Origin: Vibrio sp. STUT-A11
GTDB lineage: Bacteria > Pseudomonadota > Gammaproteobacteria > Enterobacterales > Vibrionaceae
Length of the DNA stretch: 64,000 nt
Reading direction: 5' to 3'
Assembly: GCF_026000435.1 (NCBI RefSeq)
Contig: NZ_AP026763.1
Span: 1,736,001 to 1,800,000, forward strand
In this document: positions 52,102-58,567 of the stretch, one piece after another
Numbering within the stretch: the first letter of the stretch is position 1
How the letters are laid out: each line of letters opens with the position of its first letter
Notes under the pieces: generated by a model
What the model saw: the letters and a program-made list of their open reading frames with translations, nothing else
What the model was told of the DNA's origin: nothing
Databases searched by the model: none
Position numbers and translations under genes: made by a program

Positions 52102-52532
52102 TGTAGGAGCAAAGTTAAAATGTCTCTTTTTTGGGTTCTGCAGCTAGCCTCATTCTTACGTGAACTTATTTAAGGGACATTGGGATGCTGGTAACTATGA
52201 GTGACAAAGACCTTTCACGTTACAAAGTGATCAATGATGTTTGTGAACATCGTTTACGCCGTGCAGATGCGGCAGAGATCCTCAACTTGAGTGAGCGCCA
52301 AGTAATAGCCATGAATGATCGCGAACTACAACGATTTTCTGTCATCCAAGATGTCTTGCACTGTAATCTTTCTCGTCAAGATGCGTCGCGAATTCTTGGT
52401 ATTAGTTATCGGCAACTTTCCCGGCTGATAAAATCTTTTGTCAGGTTCGGTGCGGCTTCATTTCTATTGGGAACTTACCACCAGGATGTGCGTACGCTAT
52501 TTGTTCGTAGAAAGTTCCCCGTTTTTAACTAG
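52102..52532 (+). mobile_element. Left end of a second copy fused to a fragment of a related insertion sequence
   Basis: From 52102 the sequence repeats the left end of the first element (TGTAGGAGCAAAGTT, then AAAATGTC), lacking its 24-bp extra unit and with one base change seen (C for T near 52159). Identity continues to 52303 inside the transposase gene. There it joins a related but different transposase start (ATGAATGATCGC). No right end is seen. Confidence 0.75.
52185..52532 (+). pseudogene. Chimeric transposase fragment with two helix-turn-helix units
   Basis: This is a 115-codon open frame. Residues 1-40 equal the start of the neighbouring transposase (SDKDLSRYKVINDVCEHRL...SERQ). From about residue 43 a homologous but distinct start follows (MNDRELQRFSVIQDVLHCN...), with its own helix-turn-helix, ending soon after FGAASFLLG. 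The catalytic core is absent. It could in principle make a DNA-binding protein without transposase activity, but it is most simply debris. Confidence 0.7.
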
Positions 52533-52765
52533 TGTGGCATGTGACAGTCGTTACAGCACCAATAACAACCATTTGACTGGGGATATTTCTTTTTTGCTTC
52601 AATGACTGCTTCAGCACAATTATCAAATAAGCCTAGATAAGTCTTAGATTGGATTTTATCAAAATGAGGACAGCCCGAGTTATGGACCTCATGATCACCA
52701 TTATTATGGACTTCATGGTCGCTATTATCTTGAGCTATATCGTTTACGTAATATGCTAGTTTCAT
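52529..52765 (-). CDS. Small Cys/His-rich protein of unknown function
   Basis: This 78-residue protein has tandem DHEVHN motifs (residues about 16-28) and a C-terminal segment AVIEAKKKYPQSNGCYWCCNDCHMPH. I recognise the general type (small bacterial proteins with YPQSNGCYxCCxxCH and one DHEVH block), usually without the duplication. Cysteines and histidines suggest metal binding. It starts at an ATG at 52765 and converges with the transposase fragment; its stop overlaps that frame by a few bases. Confidence 0.65.
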   Translation of the reverse strand: MKLAYYVNDIAQDNSDHEVHNNGDHEVHNSGCPHFDKIQSKTYLGLFDNCAEAVIEAKKKYPQSNGCYWCCNDCHMPH

Positions 52766-52847
52766 TGTCTAGCCCATCTTGTTAAGTGTGATATTCAAGA
52801 TAAATATAGCTGAAAAACAATCTTCGGGTACGTTGGCCATTTAGACA

Positions 52848-52882
52848 ATAAAAAAGCCGACCCCCATAGTTAAGGTTCGTCT
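52848..52882. terminator. Hairpin of the AAAGCCGA-type, copy 1
   Basis: AAAAAAGCCGACC and GGTTCGTCTTTATTTTT pair imperfectly. It is closely similar in sequence and loop (CCCAT, G, TAAGGTTCG) to the hairpin at 54180-54226. Confidence 0.45.
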
Positions 52883-53037
52883 TTATTTTTGTATAAATAC
52901 ATGGAGGAAAAGCTCCAAGCACCCTACTTCACTTGGTTTTGTAGGCTATAACGCAAAGCATCTTGAACGCCACCAGCTACCATAAAATTGAGTGTATCGC
53001 TTTAAAATGCCGTGCGTAGTGAATCTATAACGCTGGC

Positions 53038-53415
53038 TTAGCCCATCACACATTGGCTGATGTGTTTGTTGAAAGTGATCAGATCAAAAGATCCTTTAAT
53101 CTCAAACAGCACTTTACCAACCTCGCTAAGGTAAAGCTCGATCTCACAATCGAGATCCAATGTGCCTGAAGTTTCTACAGAGAACGCGTTTACCTTGCTA
53201 TACGGTAACGATGTATAGTCCACTTTTGAGCCGGTAATCCCCTGAACGTTCGCAGCAATAACTCGTTTATTGGTGAAAACCACTTGATCGCGAATACTTT
53301 TGAAAGCGGCGATGATTTCTTCGCCATCAATCAGAAACTTGTAGAAATCTTCTCTCACCTTCGACTCTTCAATCGGCTTTAGTTTAAACACCGATGAGTT
53401 TTCAAAATCGATCAT
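53038..53415 (-). CDS. Bacterial PH-domain protein (bPH_1 type)
   Basis: This 125-residue soluble protein shows the pattern of the bacterial pleckstrin-homology family PF08000: DGEEIIAAFKSIRDQVVFTNKRVIAANVQGITGSKVDYTSLPYSKV, a beta-strand-rich fold, and no signal peptide. The role of the family is unclear. It stands alone between the Cys-rich and the acetyltransferase genes, with an A/T-rich gap. Confidence 0.75.
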   Translation of the reverse strand: MIDFENSSVFKLKPIEESKVREDFYKFLIDGEEIIAAFKSIRDQVVFTNKRVIAANVQGITGSKVDYTSLPYSKVNAFSVETSGTLDLDCEIELYLSEVGKVLFEIKGSFDLITFNKHISQCVMG

Positions 53416-53552
53416 GACTATCTCCTATTCAGGTATGCGTTTTAAAGCCATTTGCCCTCTTGTATTCATCTTTCCTGCCCATGTTTATGGTTTGGGGAAA
53501 ACGAAATAGGCAAAGCCTCGCTTGATAAAAAGTAGGTCGCAAACAGAAGTAT

Positions 53553-54029
53553 CTAAAATTGCTTTTCCATACGTAACAGCTTCCACGACTTGCCGTTAAA
53601 GTATCTGGTACCGGATTCAACCGTCAAAGTCTTAAAACCCAGAGATTCATAACACTTCCTAGCCGCCGTATTATGCTCAAATACCGCTAAACTGAGCATC
53701 TCTGCAGACAAGTCATTCCTTGCTTTATCAATCACTTGCGCCATCATCTTCTTTGCGAGTCCTTGACCACGAAACTCTTCGCTTATAAAAACTCGACAGA
53801 TGCGATAATGATCTTCTGTTATCTTGTACAGTTCGATAAACCCTACATTGTCATTGTTCAGGGTGACAAGATAAGGATGCACTTCAGCTTGAGCGCAGTG
53901 TCGTTTGATCTGTGTTTGAGTCAATGGAAAAGAGTATGCTGGTCCGCCCCATAAGTAATTCAACTCATCGGTCTTAATCCATTCCACCAGCTGCTTAAAA
54001 TGAGATTGTTTAAACTCGGTTAACTGCAT
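53553..54029 (-). CDS. GNAT-family N-acetyltransferase
   Basis: This 158-residue acetyl-CoA-dependent transferase has the CoA-binding signature RGQGLAKKMM in the order V-x-x-EEFRGQG, and the C-terminal AARKCYESLGFK motif. A hydrophobic N-terminal segment with WGGPAYSFPLT is common in GNATs of the RimJ-like branch. The substrate is unknown. It is a single gene. It is part of the accessory stretch between dif and matP. Confidence 0.85.
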   Translation of the reverse strand: MQLTEFKQSHFKQLVEWIKTDELNYLWGGPAYSFPLTQTQIKRHCAQAEVHPYLVTLNNDNVGFIELYKITEDHYRICRVFISEEFRGQGLAKKMMAQVIDKARNDLSAEMLSLAVFEHNTAARKCYESLGFKTLTVESGTRYFNGKSWKLLRMEKQF

Positions 54030-54087
54030 ACTTCTCCAGAAGATCCAAAGCGTTATCGTTAATCAACAGGAAGAATAATACAGCTTG

Positions 54088-54180
54088 CTAGTATTCGTCA
54101 CAAACTTCTCGTTTATAAACCGTTTTAGACTCGACAAAACAGTCACGCATTTCATTTGGTGCTTTTTGATATTCAGACCC
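54088..54180 (-). pseudogene. Possible C-terminal coding remnant
   Basis: On the minus strand this frame reads GSEYQKAPNEMRDCFVESKT... and ends CDEY with a TAG, with codon use like a real gene. The frame is closed eight codons upstream by a stop inside the hairpin, and there is no start before the internal Met. It may be the end of a lost gene. Confidence 0.25.
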
Positions 54181-54226
54181 AACACTAAAAGCCGAACCCC
54201 ATCGCTAAGGTTCGGCTTTAGTGTTG
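54180..54226. terminator. Hairpin of the AAAGCCGA-type, copy 2
   Basis: CAACACTAAAAGCCGAACC and GGTTCGGCTTTAGTGTTG form an 18-bp stem with one bulged A. The loop is CCATCGCTAA-like. Confidence 0.6.
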
Positions 54227-54419
54227 GCTTCATATTAGAGTAATTAATACGACTCTAATGTGTAAGCCAGTCGAGGCCAATCGACTTCGCTATGTTATGA
54301 GCAGTGAGCTCATTGTGTAAACCGTCATTTGTAGGGTTACGAAGCGCGTCGCAAGGTTTTACATTCGCTTGCATTGTTGCCGCGAACCTATGGAGCCAAG
54401 GTAAAATGATCCGGTGTTC

Positions 54420-54740
54420 TTAATTCGTTGTAATATGGAGTCGGATATACTTCTCGGGAAACTTGTATCTAAATCGCTTCCCAATTTTTAAATTGGATTT
54501 CACGTATCGGCATACGGTTTGATCGCCAGTTCCAGATACTCGCTTAATGGATGCTTTACTTCCCTTGTGCTCCATTTCTATCATTACATCGCAATAGCCC
54601 TGATAATCATCGAACTGCTTACTTACTTTTCGCTGAAGCTTATTTTTGATCTTTTTCGCAACTGGATTGGTTTGAGAATCATCTGCAAACGCTGGTGTAT
54701 TAAAGAGTGATAAAGCCAATAAAGTGACAACGTATCGCAT
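54420..54740 (-). CDS. Secreted protein with a TolA C-terminal-like domain
   Basis: This 106-residue precursor has a Sec signal peptide (MRYVVTLLALSLFNTPAFA) chosen with GGAG eight bases upstream; earlier ATGs at 54752 and 54767 lack such a site. The mature part is basic, then shows YCDVMIEM, SIKRVSGTGDQTVCRYVKS and YKFPEKYIRLHI. This is the strand-helix pattern of TolA domain III with its cysteine pair. It lacks the TolA membrane anchor and long helix. It could compete for Tol or colicin/phage contacts; that is a guess. Confidence 0.6.
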   Translation of the reverse strand: MRYVVTLLALSLFNTPAFADDSQTNPVAKKIKNKLQRKVSKQFDDYQGYCDVMIEMEHKGSKASIKRVSGTGDQTVCRYVKSNLKIGKRFRYKFPEKYIRLHITTN

Positions 54741-54860
54741 GAAAAACTCCATATAACTATCTGACAAATATGGAATTATGTTAGTTTCTTGCGTTTTAAA
54801 TACAAAAATAGGACGCGATTTTGCGTCCCATTTAACATGCAGAAGTAATTGATATGTAGG

Positions 54861-55172
54861 CTAAGCGCGTTTTTTGCCTTTAGAGGTTTTAAAGCCTTGG
54901 TGAGGAAAGACATTGCGAATTCTTTGCTGGGTTTTCTTCGGTACGTCTTTAGAAAAGACCAATCGCATACCTGTGCGCTGGCTATAAACTTTCATTTCAC
55001 CAGTAAACGGATTGTGTTCACTGATGTCTTCTAAGTTGTGTTTAAAAGAAGGCGGAATATGACCTTTCACTTTACTGATGTGCCCTTCGTCAAACGAAAC
55101 CTTGAGTACCGGCCGGTCAACCGCAATCAGCCAAAAGATAACAACAGCAGCAATCAATATTACGTATAACAT
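54861..55172 (-). CDS. DUF3634 membrane-anchored protein
   Basis: This 103-residue protein has one N-terminal helix (MLYVILIAAVVIFWLIAVD) and a basic cytoplasmic or periplasmic part, IPPSFKHNLEDISEHNPFTGEMKVY. This is the DUF3634 family, usually found beside matP in vibrios as far as I remember. It starts ten bases after the matP stop, so the two are probably one operon. Function unknown. Confidence 0.8.
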   Translation of the reverse strand: MLYVILIAAVVIFWLIAVDRPVLKVSFDEGHISKVKGHIPPSFKHNLEDISEHNPFTGEMKVYSQRTGMRLVFSKDVPKKTQQRIRNVFPHQGFKTSKGKKRA

Positions 55173-55182
55173 TTAATACTCC

Positions 55183-55632
55183 TTAACTGGATAACAGCTT
55201 ACTCAAGTCTTCTTTAAGTGAACTAACCTTCTGACTTGCCTTTTCACTTCGTGATGCTTCGGAAAGTAGATATTCAATCGCATCAGATAATGTACAACCT
55301 AAATCATTTGCTCGGCTGGACAGCTTTTCCCAAACCCGGTAATCCAAATCGATGGACTTCTTCTTAGTATGAACTTGCTCAGCGTTGAAATGACGTTTGC
55401 GTTTTGCGCGTATTGCTTGTTTGAGCTTGTTCTCAAGTGCTTCTGACATGTGATTATCTATCCATGCCAGTACTTGTGTAGGTTCGTGCTCAAGGCCTCG
55501 TAACTCAGCGACTGCGGCATCTGCTTCACTGGAGTCAATGTGACGCGTTATCGCCTCTCCATCCTTCCATTTCTTAATCAGATAGTTCCACTTCCATCCA
55601 CATTCCAAATTTTCAAGTTGCTGATATTTCAT
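55183..55632 (-). CDS. matP: Macrodomain Ter protein MatP
   Basis: MatP binds matS sites and organises the Ter region of the chromosome, delaying segregation at division. The 149-residue protein matches E. coli MatP along its length: YQQLENLECGWKWNYL at the start, KRKRHFNAEQVHTKKKSIDLD at the DNA-binding ribbon, and a C-terminal coiled coil (ASQKVSSLKEDLSKLL). A matS-like 13-mer lies 27 bases upstream of its start. It is divergent from the Lon-like gene, the usual Vibrio and enterobacterial order. Confidence 0.95.
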   Translation of the reverse strand: MKYQQLENLECGWKWNYLIKKWKDGEAITRHIDSSEADAAVAELRGLEHEPTQVLAWIDNHMSEALENKLKQAIRAKRKRHFNAEQVHTKKKSIDLDYRVWEKLSSRANDLGCTLSDAIEYLLSEASRSEKASQKVSSLKEDLSKLLSS

Positions 55633-55658
55633 CCTTTCCGACCCGTAGCTTTCACCTA

Positions 55659-55671
55659 GTGACAGCGTAAC
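55659..55671 (+). other. matS-like site before matP (one mismatch)
   Basis: GTGACAGCGTAAC differs from GTGACRNYGTCAC only at the third base of the right arm. The same variant occurs at 62297 and 63459. Its place in the matP promoter region suggests autoregulation. Confidence 0.5.
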
Positions 55672-55843
55672 CCAGTTATTCTAAATCAGCAAACAAATCT
55701 CTAAGAAGTATCGATGCTGATCACTCATTTGTCTAAGTCTTACTCAGGCTAAACATCTCTTTGACGTGATTGTAGAAATTGGGACTAGGGAGTTATTGGC
55801 AGTTTCGCTATAATGGCGCCAAATTAAATGATGATGAATTTTA

Positions 55844-57484
55844 ATGAACCAACTTAACTGGCAAGACGTTACGCCTTCGTTCGATGAATACGAAGCATTA
55901 TTGAAGTCCGCTTCGACATTACCAAACAAGACATTTGTTGATCTGCAACCTCGAATGTCAGCCACAATCTCTCGCTTCACTAAACTTGGTGGCCTTACCC
56001 GCATCCTGCTGATTAATTGCGTCGATAACTCTATATACCGTGGGTTTATCAGTAAGGCAGTCGAACATAACGCATCTTCGCCAGTGGTTACGACCGAATC
56101 GCTCGACGCGAAACACTTATTTGATCGTTACAGTCTCTCTGAAAATGGCGAAGTGACGTCAGAACAGGGACTCATTGCTCAAGCCCATGGCGGTTATCTC
56201 ATGGTTCCTGCCAATTTGATTCTGGCAAACCCTGGTTACTGGCCAAGCATTAAGTCTGCAATTCAAAAACAACCTTTTACACCAATGAACATGAGCCCTA
56301 CACGTATTGCAGCCTCTGCCGTGGCAACAAATAGCTATGACGTTAAGCTTATTGTTACTGGTGACAGAAGCCAGTTAGCGGAACTCGAATATGTTGATGA
56401 GGATTTCTCGTCTGGCCTTAGTATGTATACCGAGGTTGAGGAAGACATCCATTTGTCTCTGGACAATTTGTCTCCGTACTTGGGTTTTGTGAATTGGTTA
56501 TGTACAGAATACAACCTACCAAGTTTAGATACAGACGCTTATAAAAGACTGATGCTCGCTGGCATGCGCGAAATGGAAGATCAGCATTATCTTCCTCTTG
56601 GTATCATGTGGCATTGTCAGCTTTTAACGCTGGCTAGCCAACACCGCGACGGTGAGAGGATTGATTTCAAAGCAATAGACCAGGCGATTGATGACAAATA
56701 CTATCGCGAATCTTACCTGCCACAACGCGCTGTATACGATATTCTTGATGGTCAGGTGATCATCGAGACGACAGGTGAACAAGTTGGACAAATTAATGGT
56801 TTAACGGTCATTGATATGGCGGGTCACCCAGTTTCTTACGGTGAACCTGCGCGTATTTCCTGTGTAATTCACTTTGGTGACGGTGATGTCTCTGATGTAG
56901 AGCGTAAAGCTGAACTCGGCGGCAATTTACACGCGAAAGGTATGATGATCATGCAAGCGTTCCTGAGTTCTGCGCTAAACTTTGATGAGCCATTGCCCTA
57001 CGCCGCTTCTATTGTGTTTGAACAGTCTTATAGTGAAGTTGATGGCGATAGTGCCTCCCTTGCTGAATTATGCTGTTTGGTGAGTGCGCTGTCTGAATGT
57101 CCAGTGGATCAGCAAATTGCGGTCACAGGCGCAGTCGACCAATTTGGTCGAGTTCAGGCCGTTGGTGGTTTGAATGAAAAAATCGAAGGCTTCTATCAGG
57201 TTTGTAAGCATCAGGGCTTTACTGGACATCAAGGTGTGATTCTGCCTAAGACTAACCTGAAGCATTTGGCCTTACATAAAAGTGTCATAGAAAGCATTCA
57301 AAATGGAGAGTTCAACATTTGGTCGGTATCGACTGTCGATGAAGCCATTCCTATCTTAATGGGTAAACCATTCCGCGGTGAAGACGACAGTATTATTGGA
57401 AAAATTGCTGAACGTATTGAAAATTTTGAAAGACATGAACATGCGGAAGGAATAGTGCAGCGTATCAAAAACTGGTTTGTTTAG
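55844..57484 (+). CDS. Lon-like protease (YcbZ/LonH type)
   Basis: This 546-residue protein has a C-terminal Lon proteolytic domain with catalytic Ser403 in DGDSASLAEL and Lys446 in GGLNEKIEGFY. The N-terminal part looks like a degenerate AAA+ region with no Walker A seen, as in YcbZ. The domain around GAVDQFGRVQAVGG is typical. It is divergent from matP and upstream of fabA, the same order as matP-ycbZ-fabA in E. coli. Its substrates are unknown. Confidence 0.88.
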   Translation: MNQLNWQDVTPSFDEYEALLKSASTLPNKTFVDLQPRMSATISRFTKLGGLTRILLINCVDNSIYRGFISKAVEHNASSPVVTTESLDAKHLFDRYSLSENGEVTSEQGLIAQAHGGYLMVPANLILANPGYWPSIKSAIQKQPFTPMNMSPTRIAASAVATNSYDVKLIVTGDRSQLAELEYVDEDFSSGLSMYTEVEEDIHLSLDNLSPYLGFVNWLCTEYNLPSLDTDAYKRLMLAGMREMEDQHYLPLGIMWHCQLLTLASQHRDGERIDFKAIDQAIDDKYYRESYLPQRAVYDILDGQVIIETTGEQVGQINGLTVIDMAGHPVSYGEPARISCVIHFGDGDVSDVERKAELGGNLHAKGMMIMQAFLSSALNFDEPLPYAASIVFEQSYSEVDGDSASLAELCCLVSALSECPVDQQIAVTGAVDQFGRVQAVGGLNEKIEGFYQVCKHQGFTGHQGVILPKTNLKHLALHKSVIESIQNGEFNIWSVSTVDEAIPILMGKPFRGEDDSIIGKIAERIENFERHEHAEGIVQRIKNWFV

Positions 57485-57502
57485 AACTGATCGGAGTTGT
57501 TT

Positions 57503-57520
57503 AGCGTACACGTGTTCACT
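57503..57520 (+). promoter_or_regulatory. FabR-type operator before fabA
   Basis: AGCGTACACGTGTTCACT agrees with the E. coli fabA/fabB FabR site (AGCGTACACGTGTTAGCT, from memory) except at two positions in the right arm. It lies 35 bases before the fabA ATG. Confidence 0.75.
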
Positions 57521-57554
57521 AAGATGCATCTGTCAAAAATTGGAGTGATTGATA

Positions 57555-58073
57555 ATGCAAAACAAACGTGATTCTTATAATCGTGATGATCTTCTAGCTT
57601 CGAGCCAAGGTGAGCTTTTCGGCCCAGGTCGCCCACAACTACCTGCGCCAAACATGCTTATGATGGATCGTATTACCAAAATGTCAGAGACGGAAGGTGA
57701 CTTTGGTAAGGGCTTAATTCTAGCGGAATTGGATATTACTCCAGATCTTTGGTTCTTTGATTGCCACTTCCCTGGCGACCCGGTAATGCCTGGTTGTCTT
57801 GGCTTAGACGCAATGTGGCAGCTTGTTGGTTTCTACCTTGGCTGGATTGGCGGTGAAGGCAAAGGCCGTGCTCTGGGTGTTGGTGAAGTGAAATTTACAG
57901 GTCAGATCCTGCCAACAGCGAAGAAAGTAACCTACGAAATCCACATGAAGCGCGTTGTAAACCGTAAGCTTGTTATGGGTCTGGCGGATGGCCGTGTATT
58001 AGTAGACGGTAAAGAAATCTACGTAGCGAAAGATCTGAAAGTTGGTTTGTTCCAGGACACTTCTAACTTCTAA
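57555..58073 (+). CDS. fabA: 3-hydroxydecanoyl-ACP dehydratase/isomerase FabA
   Basis: FabA introduces the cis double bond in unsaturated fatty-acid synthesis. It is a 172-residue hot-dog-fold enzyme with the active-site His and Asp in FFDCHFPGDPVMPGCLGLDAMWQ. The ATG at 57555 (MQNKRDSYN) has TGGAG nine bases upstream; the frame could start at a TTG at 57549. Length equals E. coli FabA. It is regulated, as judged from the FabR-like operator, and ended by a strong terminator. Confidence 0.96.
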   Translation: MQNKRDSYNRDDLLASSQGELFGPGRPQLPAPNMLMMDRITKMSETEGDFGKGLILAELDITPDLWFFDCHFPGDPVMPGCLGLDAMWQLVGFYLGWIGGEGKGRALGVGEVKFTGQILPTAKKVTYEIHMKRVVNRKLVMGLADGRVLVDGKEIYVAKDLKVGLFQDTSNF

Positions 58074-58097
58074 GTACAGGTTTTCTGCAGTTTCATT

Positions 58098-58122
58098 AAA
58101 GGCTCCGGTTGGAGCCTTTTTT
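58098..58122 (+). terminator. Terminator of fabA
   Basis: AAAGGCTCC and GGAGCCTTTTTT pair around a short loop. Confidence 0.85.
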
Positions 58123-58170
58123 ATTTCGCGAAACCTAATCCTGTAAATTTTCTCATGCGCTGAATGCAGA

Positions 58171-58194
58171 AAAGGCTCTTTAAAGAGCCCTTTC
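58171..58194 (-). terminator. Terminator of rmf
   Basis: AAAGGGCTCTTTAAAGAGCCTTT-type palindrome on the minus strand, followed by a T-run of moderate quality. Confidence 0.65.
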
Positions 58195-58222
58195 AAATCC
58201 TTCTAGTTGTATGTGGGAGTTA

Positions 58223-58396
58223 TTATTTATAGAGACCAGAGTTCTTTTCGTCTCTGGCATCACGCCAACCACCTAACCAATACGACCGAGCATCAACTTG
58301 TTGATATGGGCAAGCCTCTTGGGACCTTCCATTCAACCCAGCTTTATAGCCTTGAGATTGAGCTCGTTCTAGGCGATCACGCTTTTGTCTCTTCAT
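58223..58396 (-). CDS. rmf: Ribosome modulation factor RMF
   Basis: This 57-residue stationary-phase protein dimerises 70S ribosomes into inactive 100S particles. It reads MKRQKRDRLERAQSQGYKAG, then CPYQQVDARSYWLGGWRDAR, close to E. coli RMF of 55 residues. The ATG at 58396 has GAGGA eight bases upstream; the longer frame to 58420 is not needed. It is monocistronic, as in E. coli, where it lies next to fabA. Confidence 0.95.
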   Translation of the reverse strand: MKRQKRDRLERAQSQGYKAGLNGRSQEACPYQQVDARSYWLGGWRDARDEKNSGLYK

Positions 58397-58517
58397 AGTT
58401 AATTCCTCATACAGATCCATTTTAAAAATTGCTTCTGTTTTTGTGAAACTTTAGTGGAGTTTTTATGACTCCAACTACAAGAATCGATCAACTTTGACAT
58501 TTTCTCAAGACATAAAA

Positions 58518-58549
58518 AAAGCACAGACTCATTTCTGTGAATCTGTGCT
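58518..58549. terminator. Terminator after the DUF3466 gene
   Basis: AAGCACAGA and TCTGTGCTT pair around a 14-base loop. On the minus strand it is followed by seven T. It keeps DUF3466 transcription out of rmf. Confidence 0.8.
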
Positions 58550-58567
58550 TGAATTGAAAATTTTTAA

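Larger units (their letters stand above)
54030..54419. other. Gene-poor stretch with a long hairpin and a possible coding remnant
   Basis: 390 bases without a convincing gene. It holds the hairpin at 54180-54226 and the open frame at 54088-54180. The rest shows no recognisable promoter, RNA or repeat. Confidence 0.5.

Noticed and set aside
50543..52115. 19-base direct repeat read as the target duplication of the insertion sequence
   Set aside because: Fourteen of the 19 bases are explained as the left end shared by the two copies; only AGAGC is outside the element, and ends starting TGTAGG align better with the right end.
52530..54420. Integron cassette array (attC sites) in the accessory stretch
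   Set aside because: CTATAACGC-like blocks occur, but no pair of core sites with the fold of Vibrio attC could be built, and no integrase is present.
50353..55200. CTX-like prophage at dif
   Set aside because: No phage genes are seen; only the insertion sequence and small accessory genes.
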